Assembly: GCA_002751075.1 (NCBI GenBank)
Contig: NAOQ01000039.1
Span: 160,717 to 217,208 of the forward strand
DNA: 56,492 nt
Source of the DNA: Ichthyophonus hoferi
Taxonomy: Eukaryota; Opisthokonta; Ichthyosporea; Ichthyophonida; Ichthyophonidae
Direction of reading: 5' to 3'
Shown piece after piece: positions 40,202 through 52,985 of the stretch; within the stretch, counting starts at the first letter, position 1, and every line of letters begins with the position of its first letter. The notes beneath the pieces were generated by a model. That model was not told where the DNA came from. It saw only the letters and a program-made list of their open reading frames with translations, and did not search any database. A program made the position numbers and the translations under genes.

Positions 40202-41585
40202 TGCGAGCGTCAAAGGGAAATAATCCCTTTAAAAGAGTACGTATATGTAGGATAGAATAAGTGTAAAACTGAATTTAGACTATACTATGAAATATATAGT
40301 AGCTAATACTAACGGCTATAAAACCTTGGATATGCTATTTGTCATGTAAACTAAAACGAACCCGTAAATTACCATGGACCCCATTGATGTAATTACAAAT
40401 TTCAGTGTATTGGCCAATATATTATCACATTAAAGTCACATGCCGCGTTGGGAATGATCAATTTCGAGAGTGTGGGGTGGTCGCTAGGGCCGAGTTTGTT
40501 GGTGCAAACGTTAAATAAGAGTGTGCATATTTGTTTAAGCGGTGTACTTGTAGTATTTATATATATGTGTAGGTTAAATATGTTTCAATTACATTGTTTT
40601 AACGTATAACATAATTTCTCTTAATTGGTCCTTCTATCTTTCACCCCCACCAAATGTCAAATTTAATTTTTACTAAACCACTTTCAAATATAACTTATCT
40701 TTGAATTATCCTACCATAGAGCGATTATATCAATTTAGAACCAGAATTGCTATATTACATAATGCCAACCAAAGATAATAGAGTAGTATGTTATAGCACA
40801 AAACAAAATCAATTGATTGATTACATATATGTATGTAGCTGCTGTTACTTCACTCTTCTCTCGAAGGATGGGAAGAAAGAAAGCAAGGACCCGGGGGACC
40901 TCTGCTGATATTTCTTAACGATAGTGGTTGTAATAATAAACAAACCTAACATGTCAATTGTATTCTTTAACTATATATATGAGACCATAATAATAAACAA
41001 ACTTTACTTGAAAATTATATTCTTTAATTATAGTATAGTCAACTCTAAAAATAAAATACAAAAATTTAAACCTTGGCTCGGAGAGTTTAGAAAGACCAGT
41101 CTCTTTTCCCCTTAAGTGTATTGTAAAATAATGCATACAAGTACACATACATACAATACATACATGCATTTTCGTTCTTATAATAGCTTAGTGTATGTAT
41201 TTCCAATATTACAGTAGTTTGCGTTCTATTTTTTCGTGTTGCATTACTTGTCAGCAGTTAGATATTGCTATGCATTTCTTTGTCCTTCCTATCATCTCAG
41301 TATTTTCACGGATATTCTTGTGTATTCTTTTTTCAAGGTTATCTGCTAATCTAGATCTCTTGCTGCAGTCACCTTGAACGTTCGTTTCATTCAGTTTTTT
41401 TTTTTTTTACAAACATTTGCTGCCATTTTCACGTAATGGACGAATGGTATCGCCTAGTTAGCTTTAAGTTACATTCTATTTAGTAGTTAAGTTGCCACCA
41501 TATACATATACATAATATACATATATATTATACGGGTTCGTTGACTTCCACCTTTTAACATTTTGATGAAACATACGAGAACAAT
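40202..41585. other. Upstream region of Rab1 and spacer
   Basis: Probable Rab1 promoter side (transcription toward lower coordinates), but no clear core motif was seen. A tandem duplication of 57 bp occupies 40931-40987 and 40988-41044, each unit starting TAATAATAAACAAAC. Confidence 0.4.
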
Positions 41586-41798
41586 TTACATCCCCAAAGA
41601 ACACGACGAAACTGGGATTCGTTTGGTCTTTCCCGGAGTGATAAGATAGTATTGTTCGGCGCCATCTTGTTTACGACCACCGACCCAAAACCCTTGTTCT
41701 GCTTCTGCGGACGCGTTTGACTCTAGAATATCCATGTGTTCAGAGTAAATGCGAAACATTCTAATTATTGTCTTTATATAAAGGTTAATGTGAGCCAT
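41586..41798 (-). CDS. Hypothetical short ORF, possibly an exon remnant
   Basis: A 70-codon frame on the minus strand within a GC-richer island. The central part reads EQGFWVGGRKQDGAEQYY. The FW(V/I)GG... pattern is loosely like the middle of C-type lectin domains, but the cysteine pairs and WND motif that would confirm it are not seen. There is no ribosomal or splice evidence for expression. It could be a decayed gene, an exon of an unseen gene, or a mobile-element remnant. I do not assign a function. Confidence 0.2.
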   Translation of the reverse strand: MAHINLYIKTIIRMFRIYSEHMDILESNASAEAEQGFWVGGRKQDGAEQYYLITPGKTKRIPVSSCSLGM

Positions 41799-43587
41799 AG
41801 GAGCTAGTATAAAATGTATATATATATATAATAATTAAATAAAAAAGGAATCTAGCCTAGTTAAAATTTGTAATAAAAAAAACAAGTTATAAGACTATAA
41901 CTCTAAAAAAAATTCATAAAATCTTCAAATTCTAAATATATTTTTGCCTTTATGAGCTGTCTGTGGTTTATATAGCCGGGTGTCAAACGTATCTATAGCA
42001 TTGACCAATAGGCGATAGGTACTAAAATGTAAAACATGCCTCTGGTTCGTATCAGCACAAGGAGGTCATACCCAGTAAGATGTGCCTCTGCTTTCCTTTA
42101 ACCAATAATAAGTACATTTCCAACTTACAAATAGCCAATTACATTTGCTAATGAAATAATCATCGGCGTGAATCACCAATGTTCGTTGCGAGCATGTGCT
42201 TTAAAATTTTAATGTATTAATTTTATATAATTATAATCTAATAAAAGGAATCCAGAACTCAACAGATGCCATTTCTGTGCTTTATTAAAAATATTTTAGA
42301 AAATAATAAAAAAATGGGGGCATGTACCCTTTCCAAGAGAAAAAGGTAGATTTTTTTTTTGATTTGCTATGACGAATCAAAACTGTAGCCTGGTTGCGAT
42401 GAATGATGTAATAAGAGAGCAGCTCGGCGTCTTTGCACCATAAACTTGTAAACTTGGCATCATTTAAGCAAATATAATACAACGTGCGGACTTGAATTTT
42501 TTATATCGCCAATATTTAATACATGATTATCATATAAAAATAATATAATTTCATTTTTGAGACTTAGTAATCCATTTTTGACCAAATGATTGGTAGTGAA
42601 TCGAAAACAAGGTTGAAAATACCACGAGTACCTATGGCCCGCTAATGTTAAATGATCACATCTTTATCTCTTCAATGATTGGTGTATTGCATCATTTATT
42701 TTAAATGTTACTAAAAGAGTAGCTATAAAAATTCGTACACTTTTGTTCACTATTGAGCTTATTAGCATATATAGTCCTTAACATAGCACTCTAAATAAAA
42801 ACTGCTATAGAAATAATTTTTTAAATCAATTATACGCAATTTAGTATTAGTATTTTTTATATAAATAGATACTTTAAAATCGAATAAACCAATACTACCT
42901 ATAAAAAGTACATACGATATATCATCAAGCCAAGCCGATCTGTGAGAATAGATAAGAAAAATGAGGAATTAACGAGATTCAGATTTGGCTTCTATTAGCA
43001 CCTGCCTGATTGGTGATAAATGAAGACTAATTCCTTATCTGTGGTTTAGATCATGCTCGTCTCTAAATACGTTGCATGTCTGGTCAATTAGTGTCGTTCG
43101 AATTTAAATATATGCGAGTTCTCCTATTCGTACTTGCTGTAGAATCGATAGGGAATAAAGCTCTGTCCTCGTTGGCGATTCCAGCTGCATCAGGAATGGA
43201 AGTTCCGTCCAGATGGACGTGTCCTGCAATTGTTAGTTGCTTTTGTTGGGATTCCTTAGGCGCAGTTTATTTGACTCAAATGGTCTAATTTGATCAAGCG
43301 CTTTCTGGTCGCTTAGTTTATAAGTTTTTTATTTTGACTTCAATCGTTAAGTTCAGTGGCATATATAATAATTCTTGAAATTCTGCCTATCCAGGAAGAA
43401 AGTTGAATAATGCTTTCTTTATGCAATCTTGGTCATCTCAACAATCACCTTTCACACTCCGTAAAACCTGGTCAATCAAAAGAGGATTGCTCCTCTGTGT
43501 GTCAATCCAAGACCATCGTTTGAAACGAGTAAAGATCATATTATGGCTCAAGTCTTGAGACCTTTTAACCGTTAATCGCGATCGTAA
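41799..43587. other. Spacer with coding-like islands but no gene
   Basis: AT-rich, with two short islands of more balanced composition at about 42290-42480 and 43070-43320. Both have open minus-strand stretches but no recognisable domain or clear splice structure. Confidence 0.35.
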
Positions 43588-43950
43588 GATGATCTAATTA
43601 TGGGGTTTCGATCCAAATAAGTTTCGCGATTAAAATTATAATTTTCACGCTCAAAAGGAGAACAAATCAATCAATTAAAATCTTTCGCGTTTTTTATTTT
43701 AATAAAAAGCTATTAGTTCAAAAAATCTTGTTATCTGTGATATGTAATACAGTTTTTAATAGATTATAATTTCTCTAAAATGAAAAGACTAACTACTAAC
43801 TCAAAAGTTGTTTACATACATACATTAATCATATATGTATGTAATTGTTCTTTTGATTGGGAAAATTATATATAATTTTGATCGAGAAGGGTATAATTTT
43901 GATCGCAAAACTTATCATTTGGATTGAAAACCCATATCTATAATCATATT
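43588..43950. repeat. Fold-back (long inverted-repeat) element
   Basis: The left arm, about 43588-43672, is imperfectly complementary to the right arm, about 43841-43950. Examples are GGTTTCGATCCAAATAAG (43604-43621) against the complement of 43913-43933, and TTTCGCGATTAAAATTATA (43622-43640) against the complement of 43891-43909. Arms of about 85-110 bp surround a 170-bp AT-rich centre. It carries no coding frame. The structure fits a MITE or other fold-back transposon remnant, or a transcribed hairpin. No target duplication could be fixed. Confidence 0.65.
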
Positions 43951-44970
43951 CCTGGTTGGCTCAGGTACATGTTCATCGATAGTATATCGTGTACTAAAAG
44001 TACTAAATTTCTACCGATAACAATATTTCCAATAAAATTATTAAGCCATTCTAATCTATTAACTTGTTTAAAGATAGAAAGATGTATGCTATAATATATA
44101 AGTATGTGGAAAAACTAAGATGCATGCTATATTCGGTTGCCATGTAAGTTCTTGTTCTTGTTGCCCTAGACGTTGTAGAATCGTAGGGACTTTTGAGAAT
44201 AAGGAGATTACAAGACGTTGATTGAAAATCGTAGCAATTACGTAGAACGTAAAGAGCTACCAACAGTTATACATTTAGGCATGTTAGGATGTTAGTATAT
44301 GTAGATTGGATGACGCACTCCTTAAAGTGATAACATTCTGTTTCGGCGAGCCAGGCCTTACGTTTTTAGCTGAGCTGTGTATCCTCTCATTCTTGGTTAA
44401 TATCGTTAGATATTTTTTTCCATTCTTTTCCATTCCATTCATTTATGAGTTTATTCCATTAGGTTTGTTTTCCTGTAGCCCGGGTCCTGTCCAATTACGT
44501 CATATCTTAGATCGGGTACGTCAATCACGCATCTAAGCGATTATGATTCGATCATGCTCTGTACTATTTAGTTTTTTATTTTATCAGCATGGCATTATTC
44601 TGCCTCATCTTTTTTTATAATAAACGGTATCCAAACTGTAAAATAATATTGAGAGATATAAGTTGACACAAACCATTATAATTATAATTTTGCCCTTCTG
44701 CCCTTATTATAAAAAAACAATTCAATCAACTAGAAACGACAACTTAGTTAATAGTTATACGGAGTAAGCTTAATCTTATCATTTTATTTCACAATTTTTA
44801 TAAACTCTAAGAACATTTAAGGGCTAAGTTGCACTTTGAAAAAAATTACTATTGATTTTACTAAAATAGACAATATATATATTATATAATATGATGTATA
44901 CATAAAGCATTATAGCCATAGTAAATAACCATGACTACGATTAACTTGATCATTGTATAATCTATTTACA
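43951..44970. other. Spacer, no gene recognised
   Basis: AT-rich. An open frame runs at 44306-44536 (+), and the opposite strand of the same stretch also has open segments. Neither resembles a protein I recognise. Confidence 0.35.
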
Positions 44971-45127
44971 CAATCATTTGCTATTTTTCTGATAATTATT
45001 AGCCAATAATGAGCCAACTCTGAAAACTATCTATTATTAAGCCTGATTAATCTAATAGGACGCCTTATGCAAGCATTCGCAATTTATCTGATAATTAGTA
45101 GCCAATAGTGAGCCGACTCTGTAAGCC
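44971..45127 (+). promoter_or_regulatory. Tandem duplication with CCAAT boxes upstream of the PGP-like gene
   Basis: Two units about 99 bp apart share ATCTGATAATTAGTAGCCAA-type sequence followed by GAGCC(A/G)ACTCTG (44983-45022 and 45082-45122). Each carries a CCAAT box (45003-45007 and 45102-45106). They lie about 190-345 bp ahead of the PGP start codon. A splice acceptor sits immediately before that codon, so the true promoter may precede an untranslated exon. Confidence 0.5.
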
Positions 45128-45315
45128 ATTTAATTCAATCATGTTATTGTTTACATGTACCCATCCGTTAAGTTAACATTAGTGCTCATATTCCTATATT
45201 TATTATTGATATATAGGCCTCCAATAGCACCACCACACTGATCCAAAGACAATAACCATTTAATTTTATATCATAAATTTCTATTATTTATATATTTTTT
45301 ATTTTCTGTTTCAGA

Positions 45316-46563
45316 ATGGAAATGTTAAATGCAGAGACCGCAAAAAAGTTCCTGGATGGAATTGACTGCTTCTTATTTGATTGTGATGGTAAGTTGCAAT
45401 ATTAATTCACTTATATGATATAAATATCACAAATCATGATAAAGGAACTACTACCAACATTTGATATAATCTGTTCGTCTTTTAGCTTTATCCCTCCCTA
45501 CTGACCCACTTTCATACATATTCCCTCTGCTCGATTATTTGATTCAAAGCAGACAATGTATTTTGTCATTGTGGCTGCTACTTATTTCTTCCCTGTATTT
45601 GTATTGCTTATCCTGTTGTATGATGTCTTAATGTGGTAGAAGTAAATATACCTATCTCCATTTCTTTTAGTATTTTCTTTTCTTCCTATGCCAGTGGCTG
45701 CCCCCTTGCCACCTAATCAATAGACACGCTCTGCCTTGTTTGGTGGTATTGGGTAGGCTTAATACAAACTATGATATCCGCTGTAATATAATATTTATAA
45801 GAATATATTTTGTGTATAGTTGTGTATATCTGTCTAAACTAATATATGCGTATGATTTTATGGCTGTGTTTTTATATATAGATGTGTAAACACATTGTTA
45901 TTATTGTATTTGCGCATATATATATATATATATATTCATGTATATATGTATGGATGTATGTAGTTATTAGGGATAGGAGTGCAACACAGCAATAGTAAAA
46001 TAGGAAAGATAAAATAAGGTTAAGGCATACGGAAGCAACTCTGTGTATTTTAATTTTGAATAGAGACCTGTTTCTATGTGATACAGGTGTTCTTCTAGCA
46101 GGCAGTAAGGCCATTCCTGGGGCCGCTGAAGCCCTATTGAAGCTTAGGAAATTGGTAAAGGATATATGATATATGATATGATATATGACATATAATATAT
46201 AACCTATGATATATAACCTATAACCTATAATATATAACCTGTGATGTATAACCTAAAAGATATGACCTATAATATAGAATCTGTAAGATATGACGTATAA
46301 CCTCTGATATTTAACTTATAAGATATTACCTGTGACCTATGATATCTAACCTATAGGATATGACCTATGATATATCAGTATGCATTTTAAAGCAAACACT
46401 AGTGTAATTACAGAGCCAAGTTCATGGCGTTGTATATACTTCTAATTATATATGTATACATGATAAATATAGAACATACTTGATGCTTACACACGCCTAT
46501 ACACTACACTACACACATAACCATGCCTTGTCTATCCCAATATGAGTACACACATCGACAAGA

Positions 46564-46596
<33 letters not shown>

Positions 46597-49500
46597 TTAA
46601 TACATGTGGAAGACAACATAGATTAGCATGTACATATCTTGAATGTCATTTACGGAGGTGAACTACCAGATTTCTCCACACACACATACGTACGTACATA
46701 CATACATACATACATATGTCTATGTCTATGTCTATATCTCACATAATGTGTCTCTCCATCCTATCTATGCAGGGTAAAAGGGTGGTGTTTGTGTCTAATA
46801 ATAGCACTAAAAGTCGGGCAGGCTATGCACACAAGTTAAATGGCCTGGGTATTCAAGCTGATAAGGTACCAATCACATCTTTCTATTTCTTTCCCTCTCC
46901 CTTTTTCTTTCCATCTCCCTTTTTCTTTCCCTTCTATCTTTTATGTACATCATATTTTTCTCATTCATATTCCACATACACCATATAGTGGTTGTATGTA
47001 GTATGTCTATGTGGTATTAACAATTGACTCTTACTAAAGTACCCTGTATATCCTCCTACACTACGTTATTATTTTATTTTGTCCATTAAGTAGTACACAG
47101 CATATAGAAGTGCTCACACACTCTTTCATCTATTTTCATCATCTCTCTTTTTCTTTTTCTCTCTTTATTTTTCTGTCGTTCTTTTTCTCCTTCTTCCTTT
47201 AACACACCCTTATACTTTTTCACTATCTAGGAGGAGGTAGTAGGCTCTGCATTTGCGGCTGCCTTTCACTTAAAGAATGATTTGAACTACAACCCTGAGA
47301 AGAAGGTGTATGTAGTAGGGATGGCAGGGATTAAAGAGGAACTAGCTGATGTTGGCTTAACAGCTATTGGTATGGAGGTAGGCAAGTGCATGCATATGAT
47401 TATATCTATGGGTTTAAGTTGGTATGTTTATATATCTATGTCTGTGTTAACATATCTTTCTATCTTTTTTAAATATATATATATATATATCTTCTTTCCT
47501 TCTCTTTTCATCAAACACGGCTTCTATTTTCCGACCCTTCTCATTCATAGGAGACTAACTACACAAACTTTGTTATTAATTATTGGCACTCTTTCGCAGG
47601 AGGATGACCATGCGTTTGACATAGCCTCTATGGAGCACTGGACACCAGACCCATCAGTATGTTTAGTTGTTAATGTTACAGCTCTCATACATACCCACCT
47701 AGCTACCTACTTACCTACCTAAATACATACATATATATATATATATATATGTTTTCTATTTATTTTCATTCCCCAGTCTATTTCTCTTTCTATTCTCACA
47801 CCTGTTTGTTTCCTGTTGCCTTACGTAACATTGACATTCATGATATACAAGCCCATCCTATATTTTGGCTATACTCCTACATGACTGCCTCACCTTTTGG
47901 TCCCTATCTCTCAGTTTGTAAATCCATTCTTTATTTTACTGAGCCGATCTCTTTCTTGGACCAATACTGTCTAATATTACACTAGAAGTATCTTCTCAAG
48001 TACCCAATCATAAATGAGCATGATTGTACATGGGAGTGAAAATGAAAAGTAGTAAATATAGAAACTACATCTTATGATTATAGGGTAGGGTATATAGTGC
48101 TATGCATTAACACTTACCCCATGGGAGTGATAATTTCATCTTAAATCTAATTGTCCCAAACTATATCATTTCTTGTTGATAAGCTAATATTATCCTCTTC
48201 TCATATTGGCAGGTAGGAGCTGTGATCTCTGGGTTGGACTTTAATGTTAATTATGTCAAAATGGGCAAGGCTTGTAGGTATCTTCAAAACCCTGATGTAT
48301 TATTTATAGCTACCAATGATGACACGGTCTTGCCATTAGCCCATGGTATAAGAATTCCAGGTGGGTTGCTATTGACTTGTATTATTGTATGAGGGGTGGG
48401 GTGAACTCTCATTGGATAATAAAGTATATCTACCCAATTATAAGCTATGTACTATAATTGGGACAAATAAAGAAAATAAATATGGCCTTGAGTGGGAGTG
48501 TGATGGAATATCTGGATGGAGAGAGGAGATAGTAAACTACAAACATCAAAGGGCTTATAGGTAGTTGAATGATAGGTGGATAGATATAAGAATGAAAATA
48601 CAGCTGCAAAAGCTGTAGAAACAGATAAAATAAGAGTGATGTATATGAGATCTCATGAAAGAAAAACTGATCAACAAATGGAAAGAGACAGAAAGAACAT
48701 GGTAATGGTATGTAATGTAGTGAGTATAAAGGATTGTGTCTAAACTGTCCTGGGCTATAGGGTCAGGTGCATGGCTGTCAGTGCTCACTACTGCTACACA
48801 AAGGACACCTATTATCTGTGGGAAGCCCAATCAACCTATGTTGGATGTTGTCATTGACAAGTAGGACCATTGTTTCAAATGTTTAAATTAGTGTTGGATT
48901 TACTATTTTCCTGTGTTATCATTGGACCTAGATCCTTTATAATAGGGTAATCTAAATAGTTGAGCGTTAAGATTAAGCACCCTATAGCGTTAATTGACCT
49001 GCAACATAAATCTTGGGACTCACATGTGCTGTTGATAGTGTCAATTACCTGTATGTATGGGCATATAGAGTAGTGTATCTATGGTTTAACAAGGGATAAT
49101 AAGGATTATACTAAGTTGTTTTACAGCATTTAAAATTATCTCTTAACATATTGTATTGCCTATAGGTTTGGGCTGGATCCTCACCGTAGCTGTATGGTTG
49201 GTGATAGGTAAGTTATGTCATCAATACATACATTTCTTGCCTTAGTTCACTCTCTTGCCTTCTCCATATATCTACCACTATTACTTGCTTCAGCAATCTA
49301 TATACTTGTCTGCCTACAGTACAACCATCTAGATATTTCACTCATCCTCTACAGTTGTGTTGTGAGTGAAGGAGATTTTTATAGGTTTTTTAAATATGAA
49401 GTATTGCATAAAAAGAAAAGATGTAGTTAGAATAATTGAAGTAATATGATATTGAATGCTAAGCTATGGCCATAAGCGTTATGTACAGTTAGTTGGAATA

Positions 49501-50638
49501 GAAAAAAAAAATGAAGATAAATGTAGAATTTAGTGAATAGACAAGTGTAAGATAAGAAAGTAATCAAGGATGGTTGAATTGTTTTGGTGGTGATGTATAT
49601 ATTTATTGAAACTAGAAATTAGAGTGTGTAACTGTCACTCTCAGCCTATATAGATATTATCTTGTTGTCTTTTGGTTATCATCTCACCATGTTATGGTTA
49701 TTATTTCACCCATTGTGGATGGAAGCCCCATTTTTAAGCAGAGAGTTGTACTAAAGCAATTAATTTTATTTCATATAACCACAGAAAAAAAAAAGAGGCA
49801 GGTCCTACTACAGATAGAATTTTTTGATAATCTTATTATTAACTAATTTATTTATTTTCACTCAAACTGTTTTTTTCCACCCATGTTGTGTATGTAACTA
49901 TATTGGACAGTACGTGTAATAGCATTTAATAAGAAATATATGTGCCCTTTGTATAAATGCCTGACAATAGCCCAACATGACCGTAACACTAACATTATAA
50001 ATTCGTGCACGAGGAGGATGACATTAACATTGATTGTTCCTGCAGATTAAGTACAGATATTGCCTTTGGAAATGCAGGAGGAGTTAAGACCTTGTTAGTT
50101 TTGACTGGTAGGTACTGGTGTCACTAGTACTCTTGGTATCATTGACAGTAGCTATATACTGAAGAACCACTGTGTCTGTATGCTGTGTCATAGAGACAGG
50201 TCTTATTGTATTTGCTGAATAAGACTTCCCTCCCATATTGTGTCTTGTTTATAATTTATTCACACTAGTATATCTAATTTCCCACCTCATCTCCCCCTAT
50301 ATAAATGCGTTCAACACAATGCTTTTAGGTTTTTCTTGTTCTTTAGCTAGTAGCACCATAACATATCATACATGCACTCAACTGTAGAATGATGATGCAT
50401 TTTGAAATTCCAGCACTTTTTTTCCTGTTTCTATTATAAATATCATTATATCTTCCATACGATTAGTTTTTATCATTTTTAAGAATTTATATCTGGGCTA
50501 GGGTGAAGTAAAGATAATTCCTAATTTAATTAATCCCACATAGGTGTTTCAACTTTGGAAGATGCTGAGACATGTACTACTGACATGAAGCCAGGTTTCA
50601 TTTTGCCATCAATTGTTGATTTGACTAGTGCTCTATAG
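45316..50638 (+). CDS. PGP: Phosphoglycolate phosphatase-like HAD hydrolase (10 exons, 294 aa)
   Basis: A HAD-superfamily phosphatase of the PGP/PDXP/Pho13 branch. These are Mg-dependent cytosolic enzymes that remove phosphate from phosphoglycolate and related side-products. Exons: 45316-45388, 46087-46154, 46773-46865, 47231-47377, 47600-47656, 48213-48360, 48761-48860, 49166-49207, 50046-50107, 50544-50638, total 885 nt. Motif I is FDCDG with nucleophile Asp22 and acid/base Asp24; motif II is SNNS (55-58); motif III is GKP with Lys217; motif IV is GDRLSTD (241-247). The C2 cap lies between motifs II and III. TGVSTLED near the end is typical of PGP. The near-invariant Trp after DGVL is replaced (DGVLLAG). 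The start codon follows an acceptor by one base, so a 5' untranslated exon is likely. Substrate (phosphoglycolate versus pyridoxal phosphate) cannot be read from sequence; PGP fits better than PDXP. Confidence 0.93.
46155..46590 (+). repeat. Minisatellite and (TA)n in PGP intron 2
   Basis: From 46155 to about 46380 the intron is an irregular array of 8-10-bp units of the type TATGACCTA/TATAACCTA/TATGATA. A (TA)n run follows at 46564-46590. The array starts directly at the donor of exon 46087-46154. Confidence 0.8.
49680..49945 (-). mobile_element. Copia-like fragment in a PGP intron
   Basis: GTTATTATTTCACCCATTG at about 49698 and the block 49890-49930 align in order with 24611-24645 and 24862-24890 of the decayed copia element, and with 32627 and 32860. 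It lies in the intron between exons 49166-49207 and 50046-50107. A short, old, broken fragment, in the same orientation as the other two copies. Confidence 0.45.
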
Positions 50639-50639
50639 T

Positions 50640-52985
50640 CCCCCGTCCTATCATGTTCCCTTTCTCTTTCATTCATGTAGGTATCATACTTGACTAGGAA
50701 TTTCCCTAATTCTATTTTTTTTAGAGTTGTAGAGGTTTGACATGTTAGTGGGCCTGGTTCAGCCAACAAAATCAGCCTTGAGGGCTGGACACTCATTGTA
50801 GGGAGTGTGGTCAAGTTACTGCCATTCTTTATATTTGTTGCTGCCTAACCACTGTATAATGGTATAATGAGCTTCGGGTTGCCAAATTCTTTTTATATGT
50901 ATTGAAGATATGAAAGAATTTGAAAATTCCTATCTATTTCTAATACTACTTTACCTTCCTCTAATCTATTAGCGTCTGCTACTCTGGGTTTTAGGTCTGA
51001 TATGAGTGAAATGCCAGCTAAACTAAGGGGAGTCAAACCTAATCTCAATTTTTTTGATGATTAGCATTAATTGATAATGATGCTCTGTCTGTGTTGGTGG
51101 AACCATGTGTGGAAATAAAACGTTTCCCTTCCTCTCATGGACCTGGTTCTCAGTGATATCGTCATTAATTGCTGCCCCCTTAATGCCTAGAATATGTTCT
51201 CTGTCTTAACTTTCATTACAAAAGCATGTCACCCCGGATAAGCACCACAGTGGGATCCCATATGTATAATTGCCCTATGAGTCTGTACTGGTGCAGAGAA
51301 TTTTCAAGGCATTAGCAGTAATTGCCTGTGGTACCATGGCATGAATGGAGTCCTGTAATTTGGTATACAAGGTCCTGTACCTAGTAATTGCTGATGAATC
51401 TAATTCCTGGTTGACCCATCAGGAATGGCATAGCTTATTATGATTTTCATCTACTAAAGTAGCTGTAGTGTCTCCATAAGTTCGCTTGAGGAGAATAACT
51501 TTGCTGTAGGCAAATTCTTGATCATCTAAATCCACAAGGCCAGCATATTCATGTGCAACCTGGTCCACAGAAATATTGAGGTAGTGGCAAGCAAGATGTT
51601 CATTATTTGGGATGTAGTAGCCTTCCAATATTGTGTTGTTCCTCTCTTAAAAAGTAGGTGTAAACATGTAACGTTTGCCACATTGCTCTAATAGAGCATG
51701 TAGTGCAAGTTCCTGTGCATATATATTAATTGGGTAATTTGCATATGCACTGTGCTTAAATATCCTGAGGCCAGCAATGCCTATAGGTCTCATAAGGAAC
51801 TCACATGATCAGGTCTGTAGAGTTCAAGTAATCCAAATAGTCCTGAAGGTGGTCCCTGTGGGAATGGCTAGTGAGGGTCTCCTGGCCCATTGTCTGTATC
51901 ATCTGGTCTACCCGTGAGTGGGACTGCCTGTTGCTGTAGATGCCGCATTGGCCCAGCATTTGTATTTGGCCCTCTTTCAAGGGCAGCAACATTGATATTA
52001 CCAACAGGATTCTTGACCCGAGGGTTGTTTGCAGAAGGGTTAATTACTGATATGGGGGAGAGACTCTTTTTTGCACTATGTTGGCAGAAAGCCCCCCCAG
52101 GGCCAGTACTCCTGCCAATTCTGCAGCTACCTGTGCAACAGCTAGAGTGGCCACATTTTTAGGAGCTAATATTGATGCTGCATCCCTCTCTACACATTCC
52201 TGTTGGGGATTGGGGTGAGTGGTGGCCAATTGTCTCTGAACCTCTGCATACTGCAGTTGCATCAGATTGTGCATAGTCTCGAATTTATGTTCACACTGGA
52301 GATCTCTCTCCTTTTATTTGCAACACCAGAGGTTAAACCTTTGACTTTTTTTTAGCTGCTCAGGCAATTTGCCCAGTCATGAGTTGAACTTGTTGATGCT
52401 GCCACACGTTCATGCCATTGGCCTCTTGCAAAAGGGCTTGGGGACCTTCTAGGAGAGGGTTTAAAAGGAGGTTAGTCCATATGAGCTAAATCTAATTCAG
52501 CCGTCTCTGGCATATAGTCAATTTACATGGCCATGTTGACGGTGGTGTCCAACTAGAAATTATTGGCAGGAAAGGAGCTAGTAAGGGCTTGTGTCATTCC
52601 TGGATAATAAGATTCCAAGTACCCCTAAAGGATTATGTTGGCTGCCTGTTGCTGCTCTCTATCATTAGAAGAGGAGAGGGTGCTGAAGTTATCTTTCCTT
52701 GATGAGATGTGTCTGGTAATCCGTCAATTGCCATATAGTTCATGTTTTCACTAGCGGAGTAATGCAATAGTGGTTCTGAAAACACGTTAACCCTGTTTAG
52801 AGTTGTAGAAGTCTGAGATGTTACTGGGCCTGGTTGAACCAACAAATCACCCTTGAGGGTTAACTCATTGTAGGGAGCACAGTCAAGTTACTGCCAATCT
52901 TTTTATTTTTCTTGGTGTTTAACCACTGTACACTGAGATAGCTTAGAGAACTTGGGGCTGCCACATTTTTTTAATATATTACGGT
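50640..52985 (-). mobile_element. Unclassified decayed repeat element with direct repeats
   Basis: Direct repeats of about 182 bp (50722-50902 and 52798-52979) enclose 1.9 kb with higher GC than the surroundings. Several stretches look coding on the minus strand, for example around 51419-51628 and 52044-52274. Both direct repeats include related minus-strand coding-like sequence (PGPVTSQTSTTLN and PGPLTCQTSTTLK). No reverse transcriptase, integrase or transposase was recognised, so the class is unknown; a retroelement or a tandem pair of element copies is possible. The element is broken in several places. Its sequence begins right after the stop codon of the PGP-like gene. Confidence 0.5.
51114..51119 (+). 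terminator. Candidate poly(A) signal for PGP inside the repeat
   Basis: This is the first AATAAA on the + strand after the PGP stop codon, 476 nt downstream and within the repeat element. Variant signals closer to the stop cannot be excluded. Confidence 0.3.

Noticed and set aside
43090-43110. GTTCGAAT sequence considered as a tRNA B box
   Set aside because: There is no matching A box or cloverleaf around it.
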